A stretch of 64,000 nucleotides of DNA, taken from positions 62,001 to 126,000 of the forward strand of contig CAIMDB010000012.1 in assembly GCA_903839675.1 (NCBI GenBank). The letters run 5' to 3'. The stretch is from an uncultured Sphingomonadales bacterium. Its GTDB lineage: Bacteria > Pseudomonadota > Alphaproteobacteria > Sphingomonadales > Sphingomonadaceae. Numbering within the stretch: the first letter of the stretch is position 1; the number at the start of each line of letters is the position of its first letter. The translations under genes were made by a program, and so were the position numbers. This document shows positions 35,298 to 45,119 of this stretch, piece by piece. The notes below the pieces were generated by a model. That model was not told the DNA's origin, ran no database searches, and saw nothing but the letters and a program-made list of their open reading frames with translations.

Positions 35298-36341
35298 ATG
35301 CTCATCGCCCTATTGCCTGGAGACGGAATCGGACCGGAAGTCGTCACCGAAGCCAAGCGCGTGTTGGATGCCCTTAATATTGACGGTCTGACGTATGAGG
35401 AAGCTCCGGTCGGTGGCGCGGCCTATAAAACTCTCGGCCATCCTTTGCCGCCGTCCACGCTCGATGTCGCGAGACGTGCAGATGCCATTCTTTTCGGAGC
35501 GGTCGGCGATCCGGATTGTGACGCTTTGGAACGGCATCTTCGCCCTGAACAGGCGATCCTGGGCCTCCGCAAGGAATTGGGCCTTTTTGCCAACCTCCGC
35601 CCCGCAAAGCTATTTCCGGAACTCGCAGACGCTTCAGCTCTGCGTCCTGAAGTTGCCACGCAGATCGATATGGTGATTGTGCGGGAATTGAATGGCGACG
35701 TTTACTTTGGAGAGAAGGGCCACCGCACCACGGCCACAGGGCTGCGTGAAGGCTATGACGTCATGTCCTATAACGAAGCCGAAGTCCGCCGGATTGCAAA
35801 GGTTGGGTTTGAGACGGCCCGTGCCCGCAAAGGCAAGCTTTGCTCCGTCGACAAGGCCAACGTGCTGGAAACATCGCAGCTTTGGCGGGATGTGATCATC
35901 GAAACATCGGCTGAGTATCCCGATATCGCGTTGAGCCACATGTACGTCGACAACGCAGCGATGCAGCTTGTCCGTAATCCAGGCCAGTTCGATGTCATCG
36001 TGACGGGCAATCTGTTTGGCGATATCCTCTCGGATCAGGCGAGCATGTGTGCGGGTTCTATTGGTATGCTGCCTTCAGCGTCACTCGATGACGGCAAAAA
36101 GGGTTTGTATGAGCCTATTCACGGATCTGCGCCTGACATCGCAGGGCAGGGCAAGGCGAACCCCCTTGCGACCATGTTGTCGGCGGCCATGATGCTGCGG
36201 TATTCCCTGGATCTCCCTGAACATGCTGACAAAATTGAGGCTGCTGTTGCGGCTGCACTCGCTGATGGCGCCCGATCCCCAGATCTGGGCGGTAGCATGA
36301 CAACTGCGCAGATGGGGGACGCTGTTCTCGGGAAGCTTTGA
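35298..36341 (+). CDS. leuB: 3-isopropylmalate dehydrogenase
   Basis: 347 residues from ATG 35298, preceded by a strong SD (GGAGGA, 35285-35290). LeuB oxidises and decarboxylates 3-isopropylmalate with NAD in leucine synthesis. It shows [11 protein letters not shown], the substrate arginines near [13 protein letters not shown], and the NAD/metal motif [14 protein letters not shown] with MLPSASL. leuA, leuC and leuD are not in the window. Confidence 0.97.
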   Translation: MLIALLPGDGIGPEVVTEAKRVLDALNIDGLTYEEAPVGGAAYKTLGHPLPPSTLDVARRADAILFGAVGDPDCDALERHLRPEQAILGLRKELGLFANLRPAKLFPELADASALRPEVATQIDMVIVRELNGDVYFGEKGHRTTATGLREGYDVMSYNEAEVRRIAKVGFETARARKGKLCSVDKANVLETSQLWRDVIIETSAEYPDIALSHMYVDNAAMQLVRNPGQFDVIVTGNLFGDILSDQASMCAGSIGMLPSASLDDGKKGLYEPIHGSAPDIAGQGKANPLATMLSAAMMLRYSLDLPEHADKIEAAVAAALADGARSPDLGGSMTTAQMGDAVLGKL

Positions 36342-36347
36342 AGACCT

Positions 36348-37316
36348 ATGTTCACGCTTGACGATCTTCGAGGCGCCGCGGCGCGCATTTATCAGGACAT
36401 GCCGCCGTCACCGCAATATGCTTGGCCCCTGTTGGCTGAGCGGACGGGCTGCGAGGTTTGGGTCAAGCATGAAAACCATACGCCGACAGGCGCCTTCAAG
36501 GCGCGTGGGGCGATCACCTTCATCGACTGGCTTCGGGCGGAGCATCCCCATGTCAAAGGCATCATCACCGCGACGCGGGGCAATCACGGACAGGCGCAGG
36601 TCCGAGCTGCTGTAAAAGCTGGTTTGACAGCGACAATCATCGTCCCGCTTGGGAATGCGCGTGAAAAGAACGCCGCGATGCGGGCTTTTGGCGCCGAACT
36701 GATCGAACATGGACATGATTTTGACAGCGCCAAAGCTGAAGCCGTTGCCCGGGCTGCGCAATATGGCCTGTTCATGGTGCCCTCTTACCATGAAGAGCTG
36801 GTGCGCGGCGTTGCGTCTTATGGACTTGAGCTTTTTGACGCGGTGCCAGACCTCGACACAGTCTATGTGCCGGTCGGTTGCGGATCCGGCCTTTGCGGGA
36901 CGATCGCCGCGCGCGATGCCATGGGTCTGAAGACCAAGATCGTTGGCGTCGTTTCGGCGCATGTTGATGCCGCCAAGCTGTCCTTTGAAGCCGGGCGTTT
37001 GATCGCGAGCCCAACGGCCCATACTTTTGCAGATGGTGTAGCCGTCTGCACTCCGGTTCAGGCCGCACTGGACTATTTTGGCAAAGGTGCGGACCGTTTC
37101 GTCGGCGTAACGGATGACGAGGTTGCAGAAGCCATTCGCGCTTATTGGCAGGATACGCACAATCTGGCTGAGGGCGCCGGGGCCGTGGCGCTCGCGGCTC
37201 TGATGCAAGAAAAAGACGCCATGCAGGGCAAGCGTGTTGCCGTCATTCTTTCGGGTGGAAACATGGACCAAAGCCAAGTTGCCGTCGTTCTGTCGGGTCA
37301 AACCCCATTGACCTGA
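36348..37316 (+). CDS. Threonine dehydratase-like PLP enzyme (fold type II)
   Basis: 322 residues. The PLP lysine is K51 in NHTPTGAFKARGA, and the phosphate loop is GCGSGLCGT. The protein lacks the C-terminal ACT-like regulatory domain of biosynthetic IlvA, so it is a catabolic-type threonine/serine dehydratase or a relative such as the EutB-type ectoine dehydratase. Exact substrate cannot be read from the sequence. It starts six bases after leuB. Confidence 0.82.
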   Translation: MFTLDDLRGAAARIYQDMPPSPQYAWPLLAERTGCEVWVKHENHTPTGAFKARGAITFIDWLRAEHPHVKGIITATRGNHGQAQVRAAVKAGLTATIIVPLGNAREKNAAMRAFGAELIEHGHDFDSAKAEAVARAAQYGLFMVPSYHEELVRGVASYGLELFDAVPDLDTVYVPVGCGSGLCGTIAARDAMGLKTKIVGVVSAHVDAAKLSFEAGRLIASPTAHTFADGVAVCTPVQAALDYFGKGADRFVGVTDDEVAEAIRAYWQDTHNLAEGAGAVALAALMQEKDAMQGKRVAVILSGGNMDQSQVAVVLSGQTPLT

Positions 37317-37342
37317 ACGCCAGACGCTAGGAAGAGGCTGGC

Positions 37343-38545
37343 ATGAAGAAGGATACCGGACAGAATCGCGCTATCACGTCCAAGTGGCGCACCGCAACGC
37401 AGGCCGTGCGCGGGGGGACCTGGCGGTCAGAACATGGTGAGACGTCTGAGGCCTTGTTCCTGACGTCCGGCTATACTTATGACGATGCCGAAACGGTCGC
37501 CGCGCGCTTCGCGGGTGAACCGGGGATGACCTATTCTCGGCTGCAGAACCCGACCGTCGAGATGCTGGAGGAGCGGATCGCGCTTCTGGAAGGTGCGGAT
37601 GCGGTGCGTTGCCAAGCGACAGGCATGGCCGCCATGACGGCGGCTCTTTTATGCCAATTGGAACAAGGCGACCATGTCGTTGCGGCCCGTGCGGCTTTTG
37701 GCTCCTGTCGCTGGCTGACGGACAGCCTGCTGCCGAAGTTCGGCATCACCACGACCACCATCGACAGTCGCGACAACGACCAGTGGAAGGCGGCGATCCA
37801 GCCGAACACAAAGGTCTTCTTCTTCGAAACACCTGCCAATCCGACGATGGATATTGTGGACATGACCTATGTCTGCGGCCTTGCCCGCGAACACGGGATC
37901 ACGACTGTTGTGGATAACGCATTTGCGACCTCAGCATTGCAGCGGCCAATGGAATTCGGGGCAGATGTCGTCGCTTATTCCGCGACCAAGATGATGGACG
38001 GGCAGGGGCGTGTGCTGGCCGGAGCTGTCGCCGGCAGTCATGACTTCATCAATGAAAAGCTGCTGCCTTTTCAGCGCAATACCGGTCCGAACCTGTCTCC
38101 TTTCAACGCTTGGGTGGTGTTGAAAGGATTGGAGACGCTCGACCTGCGTATCCGTCGCCAGTCTGAAAATTCGATGCTCGTTGGCAAATTCATGGAAGGG
38201 CGGGTTAAGACGATGCTCCACCCGGGGCTTGCCAGCCATCCGCAGCACAATCTTGCCATGTCGCAAATGTCGGCCTGTGGGCCGATTTTCTCGTTTATCG
38301 TAGATGATCGCAAGCAGGCGATGGCGCTCCTTAATGCGCTTGAACTGATCGACATTTCCAACAATATCGGAGACTCACGGTCACTGATGACGCATCCCGC
38401 GACCACAACGCATCACAGCGTCGGTCCAGATGCGCGCGCTGCCATGGGCGTGGAAGAGGGCATGTTGCGCCTAAATGTCGGCCTAGAAGATCCGCAGGAC
38501 CTGATCGAAGACATTGATCAGGCTCTACGCGCCGTCGGGCTATGA
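37343..38545 (+). CDS. metZ: O-succinylhomoserine sulfhydrylase
   Basis: 400 residues. The PLP lysine is K216 in YSATKMMDGQGR, and TRAVRGG-like N-terminal TQAVRGGTWRS is typical of MetZ. It makes homocysteine directly from O-succinylhomoserine and sulfide. It overlaps apaG by four bases. No SAM-II riboswitch fits in the 26-base gap upstream. Confidence 0.93.
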   Translation: MKKDTGQNRAITSKWRTATQAVRGGTWRSEHGETSEALFLTSGYTYDDAETVAARFAGEPGMTYSRLQNPTVEMLEERIALLEGADAVRCQATGMAAMTAALLCQLEQGDHVVAARAAFGSCRWLTDSLLPKFGITTTTIDSRDNDQWKAAIQPNTKVFFFETPANPTMDIVDMTYVCGLAREHGITTVVDNAFATSALQRPMEFGADVVAYSATKMMDGQGRVLAGAVAGSHDFINEKLLPFQRNTGPNLSPFNAWVVLKGLETLDLRIRRQSENSMLVGKFMEGRVKTMLHPGLASHPQHNLAMSQMSACGPIFSFIVDDRKQAMALLNALELIDISNNIGDSRSLMTHPATTTHHSVGPDARAAMGVEEGMLRLNVGLEDPQDLIEDIDQALRAVGL

Positions 38546-38943
38546 TCGCTGCGCTCTTCCCTTATGTTGAAGAGACACGTTCGGTTATCGTCCGTGTGTC
38601 GGTGAACTATCTGCAGGAACAGTCCCAGCCTCAGGACGGGCGCTGGTTCTGGGCCTATCACATTCGTATTGAGAACCATGGAAACATGGCTGTGCAGCTT
38701 CTCACCCGCCGCTGGGAAATACGGGATGCGCGCAACACGATGCATTTGGTGGAAGGCGAAGGCGTTGTTGGCGAACAGCCGGTGGTTAAGCCGGGCGGAT
38801 CCTATGATTATGTCTCCGGTTGCCCCTTGAACACATCTTCCGGATCGATGGTTGGGTCCTACCAGATGATCGACGAGGACGGCGAGCATTTCGACATCGC
38901 TATTCCCCGTTTTGAACTCCGTGCCCCGGTAGTGAGCGGATGA
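38542..38943 (+). CDS. apaG: Co2+/Mg2+ efflux protein ApaG (DUF525)
   Basis: 133 residues, all-beta fibronectin-like domain with RVSVNYLQEQSQPQDGRWFWAYHIRIEN and the family signature VGEQPVVKPGGSYDYVSG. The name reflects cobalt-resistance data in Salmonella; biochemical role is open. It starts inside the metZ stop and its stop overlaps the LysR gene (TGA/ATG), so the three are probably one transcript. Confidence 0.95.
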   Translation: MIAALFPYVEETRSVIVRVSVNYLQEQSQPQDGRWFWAYHIRIENHGNMAVQLLTRRWEIRDARNTMHLVEGEGVVGEQPVVKPGGSYDYVSGCPLNTSSGSMVGSYQMIDEDGEHFDIAIPRFELRAPVVSG

Positions 38944-39740
38944 AGCGGACGCTGCTTCCTTTGAACGGTCTGCGGGTGTTTGACGCCGCCGCCCGTCATC
39001 TGAGCTTCACGCGGGCAGCCGATGAGCTTGCCGTGACACCGGCCGCCGTCGGGCAGCAGATCCGCGCGCTGGAAGACGTGATGGGCGTTGTGTTGTTCCG
39101 TCGCACGCCCAAGGGGCTGGAACTGACACCTGAAGCCGAAAACGGGCTGGATGCACTGCGGGCCGGATTTCTGCAGTTTGAAGAGTCGGTCCGTGCCATG
39201 CAGGCGGGGCAGTCGTCTAAGGCGCTGACGATTGCCGCGCCGCGCGACTTTACGGCCAAGTGGCTCGCCCCACGCCTAGCGGCCTATGGCCGAAGCGATC
39301 CTGAAACGCGCTTTTCGATCGTGTCGACCGATGTTCTGCCCGAATTCACTGAGGCCAATCTAGACCTTGCGGTGATTTTGGCCGCAGATCCCGGCATCCA
39401 TGAAGGGTTACGGCTTTCGGATGGCGCCATGGTGACTGTCGCGGCGGCAAAAGGCGGCGGCGATACGCTAATCGGTTGGCCGGGAAGTGCTGCCGATGAT
39501 GCGACAACGTTGCGCGTGTCGGACGCGGGGCTAGCCATTGATGCTGCTGCGAACGGCTTTGGCCGTGCGCGTGTGCCGATGTTGCTTGCGCAATCGGACA
39601 TCGATGCCGGACGGGTGCGCGCCTTGGACAATGCCGCACCGGGTGATCTGGCCTATTGGCTGGTCGCACCACTGCCGCAGTGGCGACAGAAGAAGGTCAA
39701 AGCTTTGGTTGAAGCCTTGTCCGAAGGGCTTTCGGTTTAG
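38940..39740 (+). CDS. LysR-type regulator, GcvA-like
   Basis: 266 residues, a little short for the family (about 300). The helix-turn-helix is LSFTRAADELAVTPAAVGQQIRALE (about 20-45) and the effector domain begins near 92 (ALTIAAPRDFTAKWLAPRL), the pattern of GcvA-type glycine-cleavage regulators. It lies at the end of metZ-apaG rather than divergent from a target, so its regulon is not clear from context. It overlaps the PurN fusion gene tail-to-tail. Confidence 0.87.
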   Translation: MKRTLLPLNGLRVFDAAARHLSFTRAADELAVTPAAVGQQIRALEDVMGVVLFRRTPKGLELTPEAENGLDALRAGFLQFEESVRAMQAGQSSKALTIAAPRDFTAKWLAPRLAAYGRSDPETRFSIVSTDVLPEFTEANLDLAVILAADPGIHEGLRLSDGAMVTVAAAKGGGDTLIGWPGSAADDATTLRVSDAGLAIDAAANGFGRARVPMLLAQSDIDAGRVRALDNAAPGDLAYWLVAPLPQWRQKKVKALVEALSEGLSV

Positions 39741-40690
39741 AAGTCCGCCGCAATGTCGAAGGATTTGCGCAGTTTGGCCGGTGCGCAGATCAGCCAGCTC
39801 TTTTGCAACCAACCGGCGATATGGTCCCAATCGGTCTGGCCTAAATCCAGCCTAATCCCGATCCAGCCCGAAGGCGCATAATATGGCGGCAGATAATAGA
39901 GGTCATCATCCTGCTCAATCAGCATGGATTGCTCCTCAGCCCCACTCGTCTTCACCAGCAACGCGATACGCTCATCACCGTGATGGTGCTGCGAAAACAG
40001 CGCGAAGAACTTGCTGCCAACAATGGCGAACCCGGGGGACCCATGGGAGGTCCGTTCTTCCACACCGGGCAAAATCATGGCCCGCTGACGCACCTGATCC
40101 AGCAGCCAGGCTGGATCAAGCTCGCGCGTGACATAGACGGCAAGCGCGCGGGAATAGGTCTGGTGTTCCGCAATCAATACGCGGGCGGCGAGGCTATCCA
40201 CTGTGTCGCCGACCATTACGGCAACCTCTGTTTGGGCAAGAACCGGTCCTTCATCGAGTTCAGCCGTCACCAGATGCACGCTGCATCCGGCAACCGTATC
40301 GCCAGCCCCAAGCGCGCGTTCATGCGTGTCGAGGCCCTTATATTTTGGCAGCAGGGACGGGTGGATGTTAAGCATGCGGCCCTCCCATTTCCCGACAAAT
40401 TCAGGGGAGAGGAGACGCATATATCCGGCCAGCACAACATAGTCGGCCTTGGCCTTGCGGATTTCACCGTCGAGGATTGAGTCGAATTCGGCCCGCTTCA
40501 TGCCCCTGTGGCTCTGCGAGAATGTTGGAATCTTCTCAGCTTCCGCAAAAGCGAGGCCCGCCGCCTCGGGGTCGTTTGCGGCTACCAAGATGATCTCAAA
40601 CGGGCAGTCGGGCTGCTTGGCCGCATAAACGAGCGCCGCCATGTTCGAGCCGCGACCCGAAATCAGGACGGCGATGCGCGCCTTAGCCAT
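39737..40690 (-). CDS. purN: Phosphoribosylglycinamide formyltransferase fused to a MmcQ/YjbR domain
   Basis: 317 residues from ATG 40690. Residues 1-188 are a complete GAR transformylase with catalytic N108, H110 and D146 ([20 protein letters not shown]), which formylates GAR in purine synthesis. Residues about 200-317 match the YjbR/DUF419 fold ([31 protein letters not shown]). The two run in one frame without an internal stop. The usual PurN ends near 190-200, so the extra domain is an addition. It overlaps purM by eight bases. Confidence 0.9.
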   Translation of the reverse strand: MAKARIAVLISGRGSNMAALVYAAKQPDCPFEIILVAANDPEAAGLAFAEAEKIPTFSQSHRGMKRAEFDSILDGEIRKAKADYVVLAGYMRLLSPEFVGKWEGRMLNIHPSLLPKYKGLDTHERALGAGDTVAGCSVHLVTAELDEGPVLAQTEVAVMVGDTVDSLAARVLIAEHQTYSRALAVYVTRELDPAWLLDQVRQRAMILPGVEERTSHGSPGFAIVGSKFFALFSQHHHGDERIALLVKTSGAEEQSMLIEQDDDLYYLPPYYAPSGWIGIRLDLGQTDWDHIAGWLQKSWLICAPAKLRKSFDIAADF

Positions 40691-41789
40691 TGTGCGTGGC
40701 AGACCAGTCTGCCTTTGCGCTCCACGTCTCCACAGAGCCGCGGACGGTGCATCCCTTTTCGCCAGCTTCGATATGGCCGATGCGGAAGGCCGCCTCACCG
40801 GCTGCCTCAAGCGCCTGAATTGCGGCCTCTGCGTCTGCTTCTGCAACGACGACGGCCATGCCGACGCCGCAGTTGAAGGTGCGGGCCATTTCCTCGGGTT
40901 CGATGTTTCCTTGCGCCTGCAAGAACGCCATCAGACGCGGCTGGGTCCAAAGGTCTGCATCAACATGTGCGTGCAGGCCATCCGGCAACACGCGCGGGAT
41001 ATTCTCCAGCAAGCCGCCACCGGTGATGTGCGCCATGGCATGGACGGTCCCAGCACGCACGAGTGGCAAGAGTTGCTTTACGTAAATCCGCGTTGGCGCC
41101 ATCAGTGCGTCGATGAGAAGCACGTCCTGATCAAACAGGGCAGGGCGATCCAGTTTCCATCCCTTGTCCGCCGCCAGACGACGCACGAGTGAGAATCCGT
41201 TGGAATGCACACCGGAGGAGGCGAGGCCGAGGATAACATCGCCTGTGGCAACCTTATCCGCCGTCAGAACCTGTGACCGCTCAACAGCGCCGACACAAAA
41301 CCCGGCGAGATCATAATCACCGTCGGCGTACATGCCCGGCATTTCTGCTGTCTCACCACCGATGAGCGCACAGCCGGCTTGCTTGCAGCCTTCTGCAATG
41401 CTCGCCACCACGCGCTCGGCAACAGCATTATCAAGCTTACCGCTCGCATAATAATCGAGGAAAAAGAGCGGCTCTGCGCCTTGAACGATCAGATCGTTGG
41501 CGCACATGGCGACGAGATCGATGCCAACACCATCATGTTTGCCCGAATCGATAGCAAGTTTCAGCTTCGTTCCGACGCCATCATTGGCCGCGACCAGCAA
41601 TGGGTCGATAAAACCTGCAGCTTTCAAATCAAAGAAACCGCCAAACCCGCCCAAATCCGCATCGGCACCGGGCCTGCGCGTGGACTTGGCGAGCGGCGCA
41701 ATGGCACGCACAAGCGCGTTTCCAGCGGCGATCGAGACGCCCGCTTTCGCATAGGTATAGGGTTCGGGTGATGCGTTCTTAGAGTCCAT
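40683..41789 (-). CDS. purM: Phosphoribosylformylglycinamidine cyclo-ligase
   Basis: 368 residues from ATG 41789 (the frame is open to 42101, but homologues start near [13 protein letters not shown]). PurM closes the imidazole ring of AIR with [27 protein letters not shown] and [14 protein letters not shown] are the family signatures. Order purM-purN on the minus strand is the common one. Confidence 0.96.
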   Translation of the reverse strand: MDSKNASPEPYTYAKAGVSIAAGNALVRAIAPLAKSTRRPGADADLGGFGGFFDLKAAGFIDPLLVAANDGVGTKLKLAIDSGKHDGVGIDLVAMCANDLIVQGAEPLFFLDYYASGKLDNAVAERVVASIAEGCKQAGCALIGGETAEMPGMYADGDYDLAGFCVGAVERSQVLTADKVATGDVILGLASSGVHSNGFSLVRRLAADKGWKLDRPALFDQDVLLIDALMAPTRIYVKQLLPLVRAGTVHAMAHITGGGLLENIPRVLPDGLHAHVDADLWTQPRLMAFLQAQGNIEPEEMARTFNCGVGMAVVVAEADAEAAIQALEAAGEAAFRIGHIEAGEKGCTVRGSVETWSAKADWSATHNG

Positions 41790-41849
41790 TTGTTGGCTGC
41801 TAGCGATATCGCTCTTGGAATTCCACGTCCAACTCGCCAAAAGGCGCGC

Positions 41850-43085
41850 GTGACGTTCCAGATCCGCCATTTCCGACTGCTTCCTTTTGCCGCCGCCCTT
41901 GTTGCGGGCGTCATGGGTATGGCGGTTTATGCGCAGCTTGAAGGCGGAGAACGCGGCGTGCCGCCCATCGACAGCGCCAGCAATTTTGAGGTGAACGGCG
42001 TTGTCGTTGATGTTGCAGCCAAAACTGCAGATGCCGCCCGGCTCCGCGGCTGGCGCGAGGCGCAGCGGCTCGGCTGGAAAAAACTGTGGGAAGAAACGCA
42101 CGGACCGGGCGCTCCGGGCCTGAGCGATGGAGCGCTCGATTCGATTGTGTCAGGCATCGTCGTGGAAGACGAACAAATTGGCCCCAACCGTTACATCGCC
42201 CGGCTGGGAATTTTGTTTGATCGCGTCCGCACATCCGAAATTCTTGGCGTTTCCGGAAACATGCGCCGGTCCGCACCGCTTCTTGTCATCCCCATTCAGT
42301 ACAGCGGCGGACTTCCGCAAAGTTTTGAGACGCGCACGGAATGGCAAAAGGCTTGGGCGCGCTTTAGGACTGCGGACAGCGTTATTGATTATGTTCGCCC
42401 GACGGGCGGAGGCGCCGATCCGCTCTTGCTGACGGCTTCACAGACGAAACGGCCCGGTCGACGCTGGTGGCGGATGTTGCTGGACCAATATGGGGCTGCA
42501 GACCTCATCATTCCGCAGGTCCGGTTGGAACGTTTCTATCCTGGCGGGCCGGTATTGGGTCATTTTTCAGCCTTTTACGGCCCGGATGCCAAACCGCTGG
42601 GCAATTTCACGCTGCGTGTAGAATCAAGCGCGGGTATCCCAAAATTGATGGATGCCGGAGTAAGGCGACTGGACGGCGTATTTGCACAAGCGCTCGCTTC
42701 GGGTCGGCTCGCACCGGACACGTCGCTTGTGATTGAGCAACCTGTTGAGGAGGAAGAACTCGAAGCTGCGGACGTTGTCGATGACACGGCCGACACTGGG
42801 GAACAGGCGGTGACGACCCCAGAGGAGGAACGTGCTGTCGCGACTGCCGCTAAGACCTTCTCTATCCAGTTTGAAACCCCCGATGTGGCCTCTGTCACAT
42901 CGGCCGAGTCGGCCGTGAAAGCTGTGCCGGGCGTGCGGTCGGCATCGACGTCGAGCCTCGCGCTGGGTGGCGTTTCGGTGATGCGCGTCGCGTTTGACGG
43001 CGATGTAGATATGCTACGCCTTGGCCTTGCCGCGCGCGGTTACCGGGTGTCGGTCTCCGGGGATACGATCCGGATACGGCGATAG
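41850..43085 (+). CDS. DUF2066 domain protein, membrane-anchored or secreted
   Basis: 411 residues from a GTG at 41850 that has an AAGG a few bases upstream (a TTG at 41790 is the longer choice). The first 30 residues form a signal peptide or anchor ([20 protein letters not shown]). DUF2066 lies at about 40-210 with [14 protein letters not shown] near its start. The linker near 310-345 is acidic ([14 protein letters not shown]). The family's function is unknown; it is regularly found before hdaA in sphingomonads, as far as I recall. Confidence 0.8.
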   Translation: MTFQIRHFRLLPFAAALVAGVMGMAVYAQLEGGERGVPPIDSASNFEVNGVVVDVAAKTADAARLRGWREAQRLGWKKLWEETHGPGAPGLSDGALDSIVSGIVVEDEQIGPNRYIARLGILFDRVRTSEILGVSGNMRRSAPLLVIPIQYSGGLPQSFETRTEWQKAWARFRTADSVIDYVRPTGGGADPLLLTASQTKRPGRRWWRMLLDQYGAADLIIPQVRLERFYPGGPVLGHFSAFYGPDAKPLGNFTLRVESSAGIPKLMDAGVRRLDGVFAQALASGRLAPDTSLVIEQPVEEEELEAADVVDDTADTGEQAVTTPEEERAVATAAKTFSIQFETPDVASVTSAESAVKAVPGVRSASTSSLALGGVSVMRVAFDGDVDMLRLGLAARGYRVSVSGDTIRIRR

Positions 43086-43102
43086 CCACGCTGTCCAATC
43101 AG

Positions 43103-43705
43103 ATGACCCAAATCGGCCTGCCATTTGATTGGCCCACACAGGAAGAGCAAAGCGATTTTATCGTGACGTCTGCTAATGAAGCGGCGGTCCGCCATCTGGA
43201 TCGTTGGGGCGGTTGGCCGGTGCGTGCTGGCCTATTGGTCGGACCAAGAAAAAGCGGGCGAAGCCTGCTCGCGCGCATCTTTGCCGCGCGTTCGGGCGGG
43301 ACAATATTGGACGATGCCGAGAACAAGCCAGAGGCAGACCTGTTTCATGCATGGAATATGGCCCAAGAAACGCGGGTTCCGCTTTTGATTGTTGCCGGTC
43401 AGGCACCACCGGCTTGGACAATCAAGCTTCCAGATTTGCGGTCCCGCCTAGCTGCGACCCCACTTGTGACCATTGAGGCGCCGGACGCCCCTTTAATTGA
43501 AGCCCTATTAGCTAAGATGCTCGCTAAGCGTGGTCTGGTATTACCACCCGAGGTTGGGGTTTATATCTCATCGCGGCTGGAGCGGAGTTACCTCACGCTG
43601 CTTATGGCCGCGGATGCATTGGACGCGGCGTCACTCTCTCAAAAACGAGGGCTAACCGTCCCGCTTGCTCGCGAGGCGCTTGTTGCACGCGGGCTCATCG
43701 ACTGA
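43103..43705 (+). CDS. hdaA: DnaA-regulatory protein HdaA
   Basis: 200 residues. The DnaA-like N-terminus QIGLPFDWP includes the clamp-binding QxxLPF-type motif by which Hda binds the sliding clamp. The AAA+ fold follows (LLVGPRKSGRSLLARIF), but classical Walker B is weak. HdaA promotes hydrolysis of DnaA-bound ATP after initiation, which is essential in Caulobacter. It starts 17 bases after DUF2066 and ends 20 bases before the rnd stop. Confidence 0.9.
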   Translation: MTQIGLPFDWPTQEEQSDFIVTSANEAAVRHLDRWGGWPVRAGLLVGPRKSGRSLLARIFAARSGGTILDDAENKPEADLFHAWNMAQETRVPLLIVAGQAPPAWTIKLPDLRSRLAATPLVTIEAPDAPLIEALLAKMLAKRGLVLPPEVGVYISSRLERSYLTLLMAADALDAASLSQKRGLTVPLAREALVARGLID

Positions 43706-43725
43706 TCTGGCAGTCGCCTTGAGCG

Positions 43726-44922
43726 TTAATCTGCGATTTCGCTAGGTTGCGTGTCGTCTTCTATCCGCGTGATTTTGAGCTTCCCGCCAACCACGCCGAA
43801 CGCCAGCCGTCCTTCGACCAGATCAAGCGCATCGCGGCCAAATTGTTCGAACCGCCAGCCATCGAGAATGGCAAGATCCTGACGATGGCCTGCTGCCAGC
43901 AGATCAAGCTCATCTGTTCGCGCAAGGAGCCGCGGGGCGACATCGATATCACGGGCACGGATCTTAAGCAGGAGCTTCAACAGATCTGAAACAAGCGCAC
44001 CTTCGCGGCCCAGTCCCGGTCGGCGATCATCGCGTGCGGGCATTTCTGCAGCAGGGAGTGGCTCTGCATCGGCCAGCGTATCCATAAGGCGGCTGCCAAT
44101 TTCATTTCCGGCCCATGATGTGGACAGCCCACGAACCTTGGCCAGATCTTGCTGACTGCGCGGCGGATGCATCGCCAAATCTGCAAGCGTTTCATCCTTC
44201 ATGATGCGCCCGCGCGGGATGTTCTTATTGCGCGCTTCGGTCTCACGCCAAGCGGCCAGCGCCTTCAAACGTCCAAGAGGCTCAGCCTTGCGGGTGGCAA
44301 TCTTCACGCGCTTCCACATGGTTTGTGGATCGGCAACATAGTGGGAGGGATCGGCAATCCGCTCCATCTCGTCATTCAACCAGACACCGCGACCCGTGGT
44401 GCGCAGCTTTTCCAGCATTTGCGGAAAAATGACGGCCAGATGCGTGACATCGCCAATGGCATAGTCAATCTGCCGTTTGTCCAGCGGGCGGCGCGCCCAA
44501 TCGGTAAAGCGTGCGCCCTTGTCCAATTGGATGCCGAGCCATGCATCGACGAGGTTGGAATAGCCGACCTGCTCCCCCTGACCGAGCGCCATCGCCGCGA
44601 TCTGGGTATCGAACATCGGGTGCGGCGTTTTGCCTGTCAGATTACAGATGATTTCAATGTCCTGCCCACCGGCATGCACGACCTTTAAAACATCCTCATT
44701 GTTGGTCATGAGGTCCAGCAGCGGCGCAAGACTGAGGCCATCAGCCTTTGGATCAATGGCCGCAGCCTCATGTTCATCAGCAACCTGAATGAGGCAGAGA
44801 TCCGGCCAATAGGTGTTTTCGCGCATGAACTCGGTATCGACAGCAATGAAGGTCGATTTTGCCCAGCGCGCGCACAATTCTGCCAGCGCTTCTGTTGTCG
44901 TAACAAGAGGATGTATCTTCAT
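43726..44922 (-). CDS. rnd: Ribonuclease D
   Basis: 398 residues. The DEDDy exonuclease site is D29 and E31 (AVDTEFMRE), D88 (HAGGQDIEI), Y154 and D158 (QIDYAIGDVTHL). An HRDC domain follows at about 205-285. It trims 3' ends of tRNA precursors. It is transcribed away from aspS. Confidence 0.96.
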   Translation of the reverse strand: MKIHPLVTTTEALAELCARWAKSTFIAVDTEFMRENTYWPDLCLIQVADEHEAAAIDPKADGLSLAPLLDLMTNNEDVLKVVHAGGQDIEIICNLTGKTPHPMFDTQIAAMALGQGEQVGYSNLVDAWLGIQLDKGARFTDWARRPLDKRQIDYAIGDVTHLAVIFPQMLEKLRTTGRGVWLNDEMERIADPSHYVADPQTMWKRVKIATRKAEPLGRLKALAAWRETEARNKNIPRGRIMKDETLADLAMHPPRSQQDLAKVRGLSTSWAGNEIGSRLMDTLADAEPLPAAEMPARDDRRPGLGREGALVSDLLKLLLKIRARDIDVAPRLLARTDELDLLAAGHRQDLAILDGWRFEQFGRDALDLVEGRLAFGVVGGKLKITRIEDDTQPSEIAD

Positions 44923-45063
44923 TTAATCCGCCTAGCGACCTTCGCCGCCGCATTCCACCCTTGGCGCACATTCCTGCAAAGTTACCCACTAAAATGCGCA
45001 TGGGTCGATGTCTCAGAGGCCGTCACGTCCCCAAAAAGAGGGCTCGATAGAGGGGAGGGGAAG

Positions 45064-45080
45064 GGGCATTAAATGCCCTT
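45064..45080. other. Stem-loop upstream of aspS
   Basis: GGGCAT and ATGCCC pair across a three-base loop, extendable to eight pairs with one wobble (45062-45080). It lies just before the proposed aspS -35 box. It could terminate a transcript entering from upstream. Confidence 0.3.
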
Positions 45081-45084
45081 CTTC

Positions 45085-45113
45085 TTGACATTTCGGCGCT
45101 GTCCACGTCTAGG
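45085..45113 (+). promoter_or_regulatory. Probable aspS promoter
   Basis: TTGACA (45085-45090), a 17-base spacer, then TCTAGG (45108-45113). The ATG is only seven bases after the second box, so the message would be nearly leaderless if this is the start point. Confidence 0.4.
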
Positions 45114-45119
45114 CGCGCC

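Noticed and set aside
37317-37342. SAM-II riboswitch upstream of metZ
   Set aside because: Common before metZ in alphaproteobacteria, but only 26 bases separate it from the preceding gene, too few for the fold.
41790-42101. Upstream extension of PurM on the minus strand
   Set aside because: The extra 104 codons lie opposite DUF2066 and lack PurM similarity; ATG 41789 gives the normal length.
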